This document shows positions 1 to 10,697 of a stretch of 30,922 nt of DNA, one piece after another; positions within the stretch are counted from its first letter, which is position 1; each line of letters starts with the position of its first letter. Source of the DNA: Bigelowiella natans CCMP2755 (Eukaryota; Cercozoa; Chlorarachniophyceae); NCBI GenBank assembly GCA_000320545.1, contig ADNK01000017.1, positions 1 through 30,922 of the forward strand. Reading direction: 5' to 3'. The position numbers and the translations under genes were made by a program. Below the pieces are notes generated by a model. The model searched no databases, was not told where the DNA came from, and saw nothing but the letters and a program-made list of their open reading frames with translations.

Positions 1-45
1 TTCATCCATCATTACAAATCACTTTACATGCGCACGTTCTGTTGG

Positions 46-732
46 CTACTGGTTGCGTATCGTATATTCAGGGGAAACTGATATGATGTTGTCGCCATCG
101 TTTACTTCCTCTCCTCCTTTCTCTTTGCTATTCGTCGCCACTGTCCTCTCAGAATCGGTGTGCCGTTTGTCTTCCTGCTGCGCGACATCCTCAATTTCGA
201 GAAGTCTCTCCCCTCCATTCGAGAGAGAGTAACTAGCGCTCGCAGGACCTGCGACCTCATCCTCGGATTCGGAGACGGCAAGGTAGAGCGTATTAAAGAT
301 TGGTGGTGGTAGTGGTGGTGGTGGTACTGCTGCTGCTGACACGAACGATATCATTAATGGCTTGGTGTTGATTGTCCTCCTCCTCCTCCTCCTCCTTCTG
401 GCCCTGCTCCCTGCGTAGATCAAAGCCGAAGACAACGAAGCACCTTTCAACAGCGTGCAGTATAGTCATTCCGTGGCCAACTTTATGGACGATAAGGTGT
501 GTATCTAAGATGGATGTCAAAAAACGAAAAGTAATCATAGGTATTAGTAATAATCATGATGGTAGTGATAGTCATTCATTCCAATTGTTCGGTCCTCTTT
601 CCTTCCTTCCATCCTTTACTTCCAAATATATGCGAGGGAGCGCCTGCAAGTCCTTTGGATTGCATTAGGGTGTCTTTGTGTGTGTGTGTGTGTGTGTTTT
701 CGAAATAGGAAGGGAAAGAGAGAGAGATAGAT

Positions 733-778
<46 letters not shown>

Positions 779-899
779 TGCTGGACTGTTTGTCAACATT
801 TCCTAAAGTAGTTTTTCAAATGTGTTCTGGTAGAACCTCAAGCCAGTGAATGACAGCTGGCATCGTCGAATCCCAAACGTGGTTTATCACGGTATCCAT
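46..899 (-). CDS. Unrecognised minus-strand gene fragment (3' exons)
   Basis: I do not recognise this protein. The best-supported part is two exons that join in phase: 504-347 and 261-46, ending at a stop at 46. Exon 504-347 has an acceptor after a pyrimidine-rich stretch, starts in phase 1 and ends in phase 0. It encodes a mixed hydrophobic segment (VHKVGHGMTILHAVERC) followed by a Glu run from a (GGA)n tract. Exon 261-46 is acidic and hydrophilic (72 codons, rich in E, D, S, N). A possible first exon at 899-837 begins MDTVINHVWDSTMPAVIHW but ends in phase 0, which does not fit the next exon, so an exon is missing or it belongs elsewhere. Composition and splice phase favour the minus strand; the opposite strand over 372-668 is also open but reads as low-complexity Ser. 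Confidence 0.4.
716..776. repeat. (GA)n microsatellite
   Basis: A nearly pure GA tract with a few GATA units, preceded at about 678-698 by a (TG)n run. It lies between the possible first exon and the two supported exons of the minus-strand fragment, so it is probably intronic. Confidence 0.9.
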
Positions 900-1264
900 A
901 TTCAATTTGCAGTAGTAGTAGCACGAGGAGGAGTAGGAGAGGAGGAGTAGCATTGAATCAAGTCGTTTGGGAGAAGATGGCCAATAGAGAATAGTAGTGG
1001 CAGGACAACAGAAATTTAAATCGACATTTTCTATCAGTTTGACACCAATCTGTCGGAAAACAAGTCATTGACTTTCCCACTTCCCTTCATTTATTTATGG
1101 TTGGAGGGGGATTGCCGTTCCCACCCCGCCCACTGTATTTGTAATACCACCGTCATGACCATCACCATACGCAGGAATGGATTGGTTGTGCCCTGGATAC
1201 TCGGTGGTGCTGCAAAATAAACTTGAGGAGCATCGAACGTGCGTAGAGTTTTTATTACAACGCA

Positions 1265-1313
1265 ATGATGGTGATGATGATGATGGTGATGGTGATGATG
1301 ATGATGATGATAA
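1265..1313. repeat. (ATG)n microsatellite
   Basis: GATGAT and GGTGAT units with interruptions. On the minus strand it reads as a poly-His run inside an otherwise unsupported ORF. Confidence 0.9.
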
Positions 1314-1394
1314 TGAAACGTTGTGCAGTATTGTGTTATAAAAGCCTTGGCCTTGTGTTCGATGCCCTTACTATGTGTCTGATGATGCACGCAG

Positions 1395-1798
1395 GTCCCT
1401 CACCCCGGAATTGGTCATTAATGACGTCATCTCCATCGTCCAGACTGGAGATCTACATGCGGTTGTGTACGATCTCACAGAAATGGTATTGCAGTGTATT
1501 GACCTGATTCTTGTTGTAGCAACCAAAATTTGCAAGATTCTATCATGCAATGAGGGTCATCGTCGTCGTCTTTTTAAATTTCGGAACAGCATGATTCATA
1601 ATGATGGTGACGACGACCACGACTACCGACTTGATTTAGGGACGATGCCTCATCTTTGGTGTGAAAATTCAATCAGACAATGTATGTTGCCAATGCTCGC
1701 GGAAGCCAAGAAACTGGGCCGCAAAAGGCCTACGATCGCACTTTCACCAGATTCAACATGACAGAACTGTTCGAGCTGTCGTAACTACTTACAGCTAG
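1395..1798 (+). CDS. Unrecognised plus-strand gene fragment
   Basis: Exon 1395-1485 follows an acceptor CAG and ends at ATG|GTATTG. It encodes a well-formed helical segment (LVINDVISIVQTGDLHAVVY) that looks like real protein. Two continuations are possible. One splices phase 0 to 1520-1555 and then 1640-1798, giving a Cys/Arg/Lys-rich tail with CCQCSRKPRNW and a stop at 1796-1798, but needs a 34-nt intron, shorter than any other here. The other reads straight through to a stop at 1761 with no intron and passes a hydrophobic stretch. No family was recognised and upstream exons were not found. The 3' end faces the kinase gene, so the two are convergent. Confidence 0.35.
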
Positions 1799-2336
1799 TG
1801 TCAGCTTGCTGACATTGTATCCAGATGGAAAGATTTTCCAAGCATGCATGTTTTAGTCGCTCCTGAAGTGCGAGGCAAAAGGAACGTGAGAGGAATTGCC
1901 AAGATAATCAGCAGCGCTAGCATTGCATACCGATAAGTCCTTTAAATTGGAACACGCATTCCTTTAGTTATTATACGCAGATATGTATGAGCACATAGCA
2001 ACAACCCGTAAGTGCTTTATTTATGTGCTTATTTTTTTAACAATACGATACGTACGGTCATTACTATTATCATCCCTGCGCTTTATCACGTACACTACTA
2101 GCTGGCTAGACTAGTTATATGCATACGGCCGTGCTGATGATGCATGAGTAAAATAGTACACCTACATATACATTTTGTAGCTATGTTACTAAGCAAAGGC
2201 ATCTTAAATTAGCGCCTCCTACCGACAGCGCATATTGTTGCTGACATGCGGCCCATGTATTAGCTCGAATAGCCATCACCACAAATGCACTCTTCAAAAT
2301 CATAATTAGACGTTCGCGTGGGATTCTCCTGCAGAT
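1799..2336. other. Convergent 3' spacer, CTAG/CATG rich
   Basis: No gene is seen. The spacer separates the 3' ends of the plus-strand fragment and the minus-strand kinase. It holds several CTAG, GCATGC, GCTAGC and ATGCAT words, for example around 1840-1850, 1916-1930 and 2098-2130, like the other downstream spacers of this window. Confidence 0.5.
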
Positions 2337-4232
2337 TTACTTATCAGACACTCGAAATAGAGACAAGTGTTGTCGTCGGATGAAATGCCTATCACGCTTC
2401 ATCTTTGGGGGGGTTGGTTTGAAAAACGAGATTGGTACGAAGATGGGTGCCTTGTTCTCCGAACTCACGTTATTTTCATCCACAGATGTACTATGTTTCT
2501 GTGCTCGGATTTCAGTGGAAACTTTGTTTCCAGATTTATTTGATTTCATCAATTGCGAATCTGGAGTAACAAACTGTTGCGCTAGGACGGCTTTTGTTTT
2601 AGGAGTTTGAGGCTTAGTCGAGAATATTCGGTCGCTTTTAACAGGTTGATTAACTGGAATTTCGCGAAGAACCCCTTTTTTTACTATTTTCCCACTCAAT
2701 ATTCCAATAATTTCATCAGCATGTGAGCGTTTCTTCGGGTTCCATTGCAATCCTCTCTGGATTATCTTAATTTCTTCGTTTCCGGCAAGAGGGACTCGAA
2801 CGTGAAGGGGACGAATTGGGCGCTTTTTCACTGGTAAGCGAATCTCAAACTGGAAACCAGGATCGCTGATTTCGTAAACACGAGTATTAGTATTGCACAT
2901 GACTTCAAATAAAAATCGATTGACCTCCGGAACGCATATGCAGTGGATTTTGATATCGTGCCAATAGTCCTGGCAATTAAGTTCAATTGTTCTTGATCAG
3001 TGCGCCCAGCGAAAAGAGGGGTGCCTTTTATCATCTCAGCAAAAACACATGCCGCGGACCAAACGTCGATTCCACTCCCGTAAGCTTTGCTGAAAATGGT
3101 TATAGTCACTGCAAACTACTTCAATGCTGAATATATAATCGAAACTTCTCAACCTTCCGGCCAGAAGTTCAGGGGCGCGGTACCACCGGCTTGCTATGTA
3201 ATCCGTCAATGGAGGGATTTTGTGTGCCTTCTTTTTCTTCTTTGTTGTTTCTACTTCTCTCGCCAATCCGAAGTCGCACAATTTTGCATGGCTCGGTGGA
3301 TGAATAAGAATGTTTTCAGGCTTGACATCCCGGTGGAGCATACCCTGGTTAAATTGTTTACTCAGTGCAAGCGAAGTTAAATCGTAAAGAGAAATTGCGA
3401 GTGTAGCCTTGATAGTACATTCTATTATTCACCTACATTTCGATGCATATGAGCCAAGCCTTTGAGAATACCAGTAAAAATGGTGCGAGATCTATCAACT
3501 CCTAATGGCTTCGTTTTTCCATCTTTTGTGACCATTACTTCCAACAAGTTTTTCTCAACGTACTCCATTAAAAGTCTGAGAATTGCTGAAATAAACCTAA
3601 TCTATTCAAGGAACTGTATATGAAGCTTACATTCGCTCCCCGATCTTATTCAAAGTTGTATCGATGAATTCCACAATATTTGGCTGTCCAGTTCAATGGG
3701 AAAGACAAAAGACGCATTGTTAGTAAAATGTAGTGAAATTGGTAGTAATGAAGAATGTTACGTGGCGCAATCTTCGAAGCATCTCAATCTCACGCGTCAT
3801 TATCTGATGGGCGAAATAAAATGATGAAATAGAAGTAAAATCAATAAAAGTTCACTTTGTTCTGCAGATATGCGTGGTCGGGCAGCAACTTGAACTCTTT
3901 AAGAGCGACAATCCTTCCTGTGGATAGTGCCTTTGCCTTGAATACCTTGCCTGAGAAAGAAATATATATATGCACATCTGCGGTTCGAGGTTCAAAATAG
4001 GGCCCTGGATGCAAAAAATACTAAATGAATAATCAATGTACTCAAGCTCCTGGCCCTTCCCTTTGTGGTCACAAGCGACGATGATAGTGGCGAGCAAGTT
4101 CAGAGAAACAAAAATGAGTCGGGGAAGGCGACCATAACATCCTTCTCCGATTTTATTCTGGATGTGGTAAGTATCCGTCTTTGTCTCTATAGGGGGGAGT
4201 GGGGGATAGACGGAGGCAGCTGGTGTCCCCAT
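2337..4232 (-). CDS. CDKL5-like CMGC protein kinase
   Basis: Ser/Thr kinase of the CMGC group, closest in feel to CDKL5. Exons on the minus strand: 4232-4133, 3950-3856, 3803-3762, 3683-3631, 3575-3437, 3344-3154 and 3089-2337; all junctions from exon 1 to 7 are GT-AG with matching phases. Visible motifs in order: glycine loop GEGCYGKV, catalytic Lys in VALKEF, EYVEKNLLEV after the hinge, HRDVKPEN, DFG in KLCDFGLA, and TDYIASRWYRAPE, whose T-D-Y matches the TxY activation-loop motif of CDKL/RCK/MAPK kinases. IDVWSAACVFAEM follows. The C-lobe end is recognisable in QWNPKKRSHADEII, then a basic Ser/Thr/Lys tail of about 110 residues. Oddity: between QEQLNLIARTIGT (near 2965) and VNRFLFEVMCN (near 2925) the frame changes, and I see no GT-AG intron to explain it. 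The gene is head-to-head with the crystallin-CutA fusion. Confidence 0.85.
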
Positions 4233-4624
4233 CGTTACAACAGCTCTAAGCTGAATTATGCGAGCACACTGTTGAAGTCCCCAACAATCCTATGAATCTG
4301 GGTTATTTTCGGTGTGCGACATGGGATAACCCTGTGAACCCATAATCTTCTTACGGCGAACCCTGCCGCGGGAAGCTGTTTGCACGAACACCTGCGAACA
4401 CAAAAATGAATTTCAACCAGTCTTGCAGCATTGCGACAAGACTTTTCGTCAAGCAGGACCAAAATCATGGGTTTTTTACCAACGAAGAATAATCCATGGC
4501 CTTTTCTTGAAAATGTACATGTCGCACATCGCAAATTGCATGTGGTCAATGATTTTAAGACAAGGGTACCAGCTCTTCTCCTTCCGCACTTTCCCCGTGC
4601 TCGAAGCAGTTGGTGGACGTGACC
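4233..4624. promoter_or_regulatory. Shared head-to-head promoter region
   Basis: About 390 bp separates the ATG of the kinase (minus) from the ATG of the fusion gene (plus). It must hold both 5' UTRs and core promoters. No TATA box or other motif stands out. The plus-strand start at 4625 sits in a good context (GACCATGG). Confidence 0.5.
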
Positions 4625-7428
4625 ATGGAGACGAATCAGAAGGCAGTGATCGTGGGAAGCGGCATCGTAGGAAGGGCTTGGGCCGTGATTTTTGCCCGGG
4701 GTGGATTCAACGTGTCTTTGTTCGACATCTCCAAACCTGCTCGGGAGCTTGCCGTAAAGGAAGTCAGGAAGATGATCAAGGTTTTGGATGGCAAGGGACT
4801 GTTATTCGGAAAGAAACCCGAGGATGTAGGGGCCCTTATAAGTGCAGTGGATTCACTACCAGAGGCTCTTAGAGATGCAGTCTACGCCCAAGAATGTGTA
4901 CCTGAAAATCTTGCTCTCAAGACCAAGGTGTTCGCGGACATTGACAAAGCTGCAACTGAAGTGAAGAACGACAGCCTGATAATGGGTGGGCTGTAATAAC
5001 TTTGAAAATAAAGATATTGTGTTATTCAATTGCAAATATATTGAGCATGCCATAAAACGAATCAGGTTCATCGAGCTCAACAATGCCTATCTCCCTTTTT
5101 GTAAAAGATCTGAAGCATAAGGCCCAATGCCTCATCGCTCATCCCGTGAACCCACCATTCGCTATTCCAGTGGTTGAGGTAATTCCAGGGCCTTTCACAT
5201 CGGGAGAAACCGTCCAGACTACTAGAAAAATTATGTCGGAGCTTCAGATGTCTCCTGCTGTTTTACTCAAGGAGATCGACGGTTTTCTGGTGAATCGTAT
5301 GCAGTATGCCCTTCTGGCGGAAGCTTACCGTTTGGTAGACGACGATGTAGCCTCGCCCCAGGACGTAGATTTAGCAATATCAAAGGGATTAGGTATCTTA
5401 AAATTCCTTAATATTTCTCTCCAGAAAATGCTTCTAAATCATTTGCGCACTCTTCTCATCTCAGGTCTCAGGTGGTCATTCATGGGACCGTTCCAGACAA
5501 TTGATTTAAATGCACCAGGTGGCGTGGAAGACTATTTCCACAGATATGGCTCGTCGATCTCACGCGTGATCAAATCAATGGACAACAATCGGAATTGGAA
5601 TCCGAAGACAATCGAGAGAATACACAAAGCAATGAGAGAGGAAACTCCGGTGGACAAATTAGGAGAGCGGTTGCGGTGGAGGAATGAGCGTTTGCTAAAT
5701 TTAGCCGTGCATAAATCTCAGCAAACTCCATGGAGTACCACTACTGAGGGTAAAATCGATGATGAGAAAGCAGTGCAAAATTCAGCAGCATCAAAAGGAG
5801 GGACCACTCGCTCTAGTGTGAAAGAGGGCAAAGTTGTCATCGTAGGTTCAGGCATAGTGGGACGGTGCTGGGCTGCTATATTTGCTCGAGGCGGGTTTCC
5901 TGTGAAAATTTATGACGTCACAAAGGAAGCTATGGACACAGCGATAATTGAGATTCGGAAGTTGGTTGGAATGATGCATGATAATGGACTTTTGAGAGGC
6001 AAAGATCCCGAGGAAGTTGCTTCTCGTGTGTCCTGTGCAAGGTCTTTGGACACAGCCCTGAAAGGCGCTGTCTACCTGCAAGAATGTGTTCCTGAAAACC
6101 TCAGCATCAAAAAGGCAGTGTTTCAACAAATCGACCAGGCAATGTCAAAATCAGGGAACGGCACATGTATTCTCGGATCTTCCTCATCGAACATGTATAT
6201 CTCTCAATTCACGTCCGAGCTCAAAAACCGAGCCAACTGTCTCGTTTGCCATCCAGTGAATCCACCATTTGCTATCCCAATCGTGGAGGTTGTGCCTGCC
6301 GTGTACACAAACACCGATATAGTTTCCCAAGCAAGGGATCTGTTGAAGGAGATGGGCCTTTCACCTGCTGTTTTGAAGAAGGAAGTTGATGGCTTTCTCG
6401 TGAATCGCATGCAATATGCGCTGTTGGCCGAGGCATTTCGACTGGTGGACGACGGAGCCGCCTCCCCAGAAGATGTGGATGTGGCAATTTCGCAAGGCCT
6501 CGGCCTGCGTTGGTCATTCATGGGTAGGAAGTAGTAGTAGTACTAGTAGTAGTAGTAGTAGTAGTAGTGACAGGTAGTCGCAATAGTTTAACTTCTGCAC
6601 GATACTATCACCAAGAGCAACTGAGAGCTTCTTCTGAGACGAATTAACACGAATTCTCGTACGCCAAACACCACAGGTCCCTTTCAGACCATCGATCTTA
6701 ATGCTCCAGGAGGGGTGGACGATTATTTTAAGAGGTACGGTAGCGCCATATCGCGGGTGATAGGTGCCATGGATAACGCGCGTCCATGGAGGAAAGAAAC
6801 CGTGAGTAAGATTCACAAGGCGATGCGGAAAGAGGTTCCTACACAGTCCCGCGACGCGCGACTCCAATGGAGAAATCAACGTCTGCTGAAACTCGCAGTC
6901 CATGAGCTGAACTGTGTTGCCCAGGAAGAAGACGCCAAGGAGAGGGGCAACCCGGCAACATATCAAATCGCCTGGGTCACAGCACCAAAGCAAGAGGTTG
7001 GGGAGCAAATCGCTGCGGCCCTCGTTGATCGGAAGCTGGCAGCGTGTGTCAATATCATCCAGGGGATTACGAGTGTGTATGTATGGGAGGGGAAAGTGGA
7101 GAAGGACTCGGAGGTGCTCCTGATGATCAAAACGAGGAAGAATCTGATCAAAGATTTGATCTCGTGTGTGGAGCAGATTCACCCTTACGATTGCCCCGAA
7201 GTAATAACAACCTCAATTGCCGATGGACGCAAAGGGTATTTACTACAATCGTCATGAATATTATCATTGGTTTATATCTCCATACGATATTGCACATATC
7301 CCGTTTCACGCACATCCTATTCGTAGGTAGGTAGGTTTTTCTCCATTGTCTTCCTCACTAATAAACTACTGCTTTGCGACGGCTATAGATATCTGGAATG
7401 GATTGGAAACTCGACCCGGAAACAGTAG
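4625..7428 (+). CDS. CRYL1-CRYL1-CutA triple fusion
   Basis: Exons 4625-4985, 5066-5392, 5465-6523, 6677-7235 and 7389-7428 sum to 2346 nt, a 781-residue protein. Residues about 6-325 and 351-675 are two full lambda-crystallin units (CRYL1, L-gulonate 3-dehydrogenase of the 3-hydroxyacyl-CoA dehydrogenase superfamily). Each has the NAD loop GSGIVGR.W, the ECVPEN motif, the SSSS substrate loop, the catalytic-His motif HPVNPPFAIP, and GFLVNRMQYALLAEA in the C-terminal domain, so both look active. Residues about 677-781 form a CutA domain: RKLAACVNIIQGITS, a Trp-containing strand YVWEGKVEKDSEVL, HPYDCPEVI, and the closing YLEWIGNSTRK supplied by the last exon. CutA is a trimeric protein linked to divalent-metal tolerance in bacteria. 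Both dehydrogenase units match human CRYL1 in length (about 320 aa). Intron 2 (72 nt) is in frame without a stop, so retention would insert 24 residues. Confidence 0.92.
6532..6568. repeat. (TAG)n microsatellite in fusion-gene intron 3
   Basis: A TAG/TAC trinucleotide tract just after the donor of the intron 6524-6676. Similar (GTA)n or (TAG)n tracts lie in introns of the nocturnin-like gene at 11221-11274 and 12526-12560. Confidence 0.9.
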
Positions 7429-8149
7429 AACCGGCGTAACCAGGGTATCCATATGGACAGTCCAGACCTGAATAACAGATCGACGTAACCATGCAATGTC
7501 GATGAGCATGCACCATGCACATCATCAGCTGGCCTGCTTCAAATAAAGTTTTCGCACTGCTTTTTATATTGCATTGATTCTCTGCTATTTCGTTCCAATG
7601 TCAAAATAAATTGAGAAGAGGCAACATTATTCTTCATATGTCCATAAATAGATGTAATGTGTAAATGTATAGCAGCCTACACATGTATCAGGCTCATTAG
7701 CTCGCGCGTCGGTCTGGATGCATGTATATCTATGGTATGGCTAGCTTTCTGTGTAGCCTACAACTATGTATGTTGCTTCAGCTAAGGAGGAGAAGCTAGG
7801 AAGACTGCGTGCATGTACCTGCTACGATCGATGTATCTACTGATACACTATCTAGCTATGCGGCGTAGTGATGCCATGCTGCGTTCAGCGCTGCTTAGCC
7901 ATATACGAGAGCTCTATGTACAAGACCACTACGTGTTCGTGCTGACAACTGGGTCTGGTAAATTGCACAAGTTATGCAGCGAGGATAATAGCTATCTAAC
8001 TATGTACGAGACGTGCAGCTAGTAGCAATTGTCATGGATCAATGTTATTACACATCTTGAATTAATGCAAGTAATAAATTCTCATCCGGGCTAGCGGGCC
8101 TTTATGAATTTCCGCGCATTCCCTAATCCCAAGCTAGCCAGCTACCCCT
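7429..8149. other. Convergent 3' spacer, CTAG rich
   Basis: Separates the 3' ends of the fusion gene (plus) and the Oxa1-type gene (minus). No coding exon is supported. It holds an AATAAA-like site near 7544 and many CTAG, CATG and ATGCAT words from about 7690 to 8100. Confidence 0.5.
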
Positions 8150-9543
8150 CTAGTCGTCCTTTTCGTTCTTCACTTGACGCCGTTGAGCTCTCCTTGCCTG
8201 TCGCTCAGCCAGTCTCTTGTCTGAAGCGGTCCCTGGGCTGGCTTGCTGCTGTGACCCAGAAGCTGGAACCAGATGTAGAGGCGGGATTATACCCAACATC
8301 TTCCTTACACCCGGGCGGCGAAGCATGAGAATCTATCAAAATTTCACAGACATAATCCATCCACACATACATGTAAATTACGAGCGACCACAGTATCGAG
8401 TGGCGAGAGGGAAATCGCTGACCTGAACAATGGTAAATGCAGAGGATGCTATCCAGTACGGGAAGACTCCAGCTGGTAGCTGCACTATCATTGGGGATGT
8501 CAGAAGCACTAGCCCCTGCAAAGCATGGATGAGCCGGTCAACGACGGAGAACGTGGGCTGCGAATCTGGGTGCAAAGCCCTGTCGGTTATAAAAGCCAAA
8601 TCCGATAAGCAGAAGCTGATGATGCAGTGCGTGCTAATGAATTAACCTGCGACCACGCAGACCAAGCTCGAGGGAAACTAAAGTGCCAATTATACCGACA
8701 GCTGGAAGCACCATGTAAGGATCTGGTGCCTGTCGTATTAGTGAGAGAGATCACAGAAGGAGGAGAAGGAGGAGGAGGAGGAGGAGAGAGAGAAGAAGTC
8801 AGCACAATTATCTAGTTTGAGTGGATTCATGCGTGAGTCGGTGCGCCCGATAGCACAATGATACCCACACACAACATTGATGATCAATAACCTGCAGATT
8901 CACAAACCAGTAGCACCCGGCAGTCTGAAACTCCGGAGAGGAAAGAACCAGCCGTCTTGCCCCTGAGTAGACAGAAACACGCCACTCAGTTTTATCTTCT
9001 TGCCTCTCAAAAGCGAAGAGCAGCATCGAACAACGTTGTTTACCGAAAATGAATGTGACGAAGATGGGAATATTGATGAGTGGGTAAAGTACCACTCTGA
9101 TCGGAGAAAATTTGAACCTAAAGGGTAGGGTTACAGAAGACCGGCTCGCAATGACATCCCAAGGCAAAAGAAACAATAGCATTACTGATCGAACGTAATC
9201 TTCAGATTTTTCCTCAGTAAGATCAGCTTTGTGGTTACATCTTCCTTGGACATTTTGAAGGCTTGATGCAGTATTTGCAGATAAGGCTAAATTTGATGAT
9301 GATGTTATGGGAGCAGCAAAGGTTACCAAGAACCAACGAGGTTAACGCCTAATATTTCTTATTCCGAGAAACAATACTCTAATACCTGCATTACGGCCAG
9401 TCTCATGTTATACCTTGCCTGTGCTACGACCTAACGGGGAAAGGAATGAATAATCTTGGCACGTATCATCAACACAGGGAGGGAAATCGAATCTTTTCGA
9501 TATCAAACAATAATTAGTATGTTTGTTTGCTGTTAAATTTATT

Positions 9544-9589
<46 letters not shown>

Positions 9590-10372
9590 GCGTGTGTGTG
9601 TGTGTTTGTGCGTGTTCAAATATTAACCAGAGGGAGCATAGATAGCCTGACTGCTACGGTCGCTAGAGCGATGGTGGACACCCAAGGTAGATCGAGCTGC
9701 TCAGGTGAAATGAAACAATATAACGAGACGTTCAGATTTGATTTGAAAACAGCCACCATGACGGACAATGCAGCATCATTATAACCTACATTGTTGTGCA
9801 TGAAGTCTAACATATCCTGCACGTATTCCGTCGGTAAGTAGTCGACCCACCCAGGTATGTACACTTGATTGTGAGAGAAAAGGCACATCGAAGTTGAATC
9901 AAATAACACATTCCTCTAGGAATCATGAAATTCAAGTGGCTGATCTCCTCACTACTCTACGACTAACAAAATCACTTTGTTCTGGAGTGGTGTCGTCCAC
10001 GATGTCAGAGATATCAAGTTGGTTGCTCTCCGAGTCGTATCTGCAGTAGTAGGAGAGGCTGCTCAGCGCAGTATTACAAATCACTACATTTCAAATTCTA
10101 CTGCGGCATCATCATGTCGACCTTTGCCCCAAGCTACCCAGACTTTCACCTACGTCACCAGTATCCTTTGAATTTTCATTCCCACCGTCGACGTCGACGT
10201 CGCCCGCCGCCATCGCTACAAACGCCATCGCTGGGGAGGACGGTGTTGGCGGATAGAGTCGGTTTCCATTGTTTAGCGACACATTGGTGCGCCCGGCGAT
10301 TCTCGACGCATACGCAAGAGGACGGTATTGTAAGCGTCGTAGCACGTGCATTCGGCGTGGCAGGAGCAGCAT
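8150..10372 (-). CDS. OXA1: Oxa1-family mitochondrial membrane insertase
   Basis: Member of the YidC/Oxa1/Alb3 insertase family, which inserts proteins into the inner mitochondrial membrane. Eleven minus-strand exons: 10372-10122, 10040-9976, 9863-9790, 9696-9628, 9430-9386, 9286-9186, 9117-9044, 8962-8892, 8729-8647, 8579-8423 and 8332-8150. They sum to 1173 nt (390 residues) and all phases match. The start MLLLPRRMHVLRRLQ is Arg-rich without acidic residues, as in a mitochondrial presequence; an upstream in-frame ATG at 10516 would lengthen it by 48 residues. Family landmarks follow in order: LPWVSTIALATVAVRL (first core helix), FSPIRVVLYPLINIPIF, TAGCYWFVNLQ, APDPYMVLPAVGIIGTL, LPAGVFPYWIASSAFTIVQ and LRRPGVRKMLGI, then a basic tail like the ribosome-binding tail of Oxa1. 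The order and spacing resemble human OXA1L more than COX18. The junction between exons 2 and 3 is the weakest. Confidence 0.92.
9543..9606. repeat. (TA)n(TG)n compound microsatellite
   Basis: Lies in the Oxa1-gene intron between exons 9696-9628 and 9430-9386. This is the only large microsatellite in that gene. Confidence 0.9.
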
Positions 10373-10697
10373 TCTCCGTTCAGTGGCCCTGACGCATCGT
10401 CTGGGGGAGGAGGAGGTAGAGGTCTGGTTCGTCGTACGGCAACAACTCCACAACAACTTTCCTAGAGATTTCTCTGAGATTATTTTTCCAATGCACTGAG
10501 ATTTTCGATGTCGCACAGGGGAAATGCCCCCGCTGCCTCTCCCCCTCCCTCACGCCTCTACGAGTACACATCGCTCAGCGTCAGTTCTCTTCTGCTGCCA
10601 AGTTGCTTGTTTGCTTGCTTGTTTCTGTGAGGCATTGCACCGGTTACTGGAAAGATCCTGTGGTTTGGAATTTGCTGATCCCCCGACTCCCGATTCG
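10373..10697. promoter_or_regulatory. Head-to-head region of the Oxa1 and nocturnin-like genes
   Basis: The two genes diverge from here. If the longer starts are used (10516 on minus, 10524 on plus) the coding regions are only 7 bp apart, which argues for the shorter starts at 10372 and 10698. No clear core-promoter motif was recognised. Confidence 0.5.

Noticed and set aside
1091-1390. Minus-strand poly-His ORF
   Set aside because: It is created by the (ATG)n microsatellite; the flanking sequence has no splice partners or motifs.
6514-7182. 222-codon minus-strand ORF opposite the second CRYL1 unit and CutA
   Set aside because: The plus strand here encodes conserved CRYL1 and CutA motifs; the minus ORF is a shadow and ends in a Leu run from the (TAG)n intron repeat.
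10524-10697. Upstream N-terminal extension of the nocturnin-like protein from ATG 10524
   Set aside because: It would leave almost no promoter between the two divergent genes and has an unlikely Cys/Leu-rich composition; ATG 10698 is preferred but the extension is not excluded.
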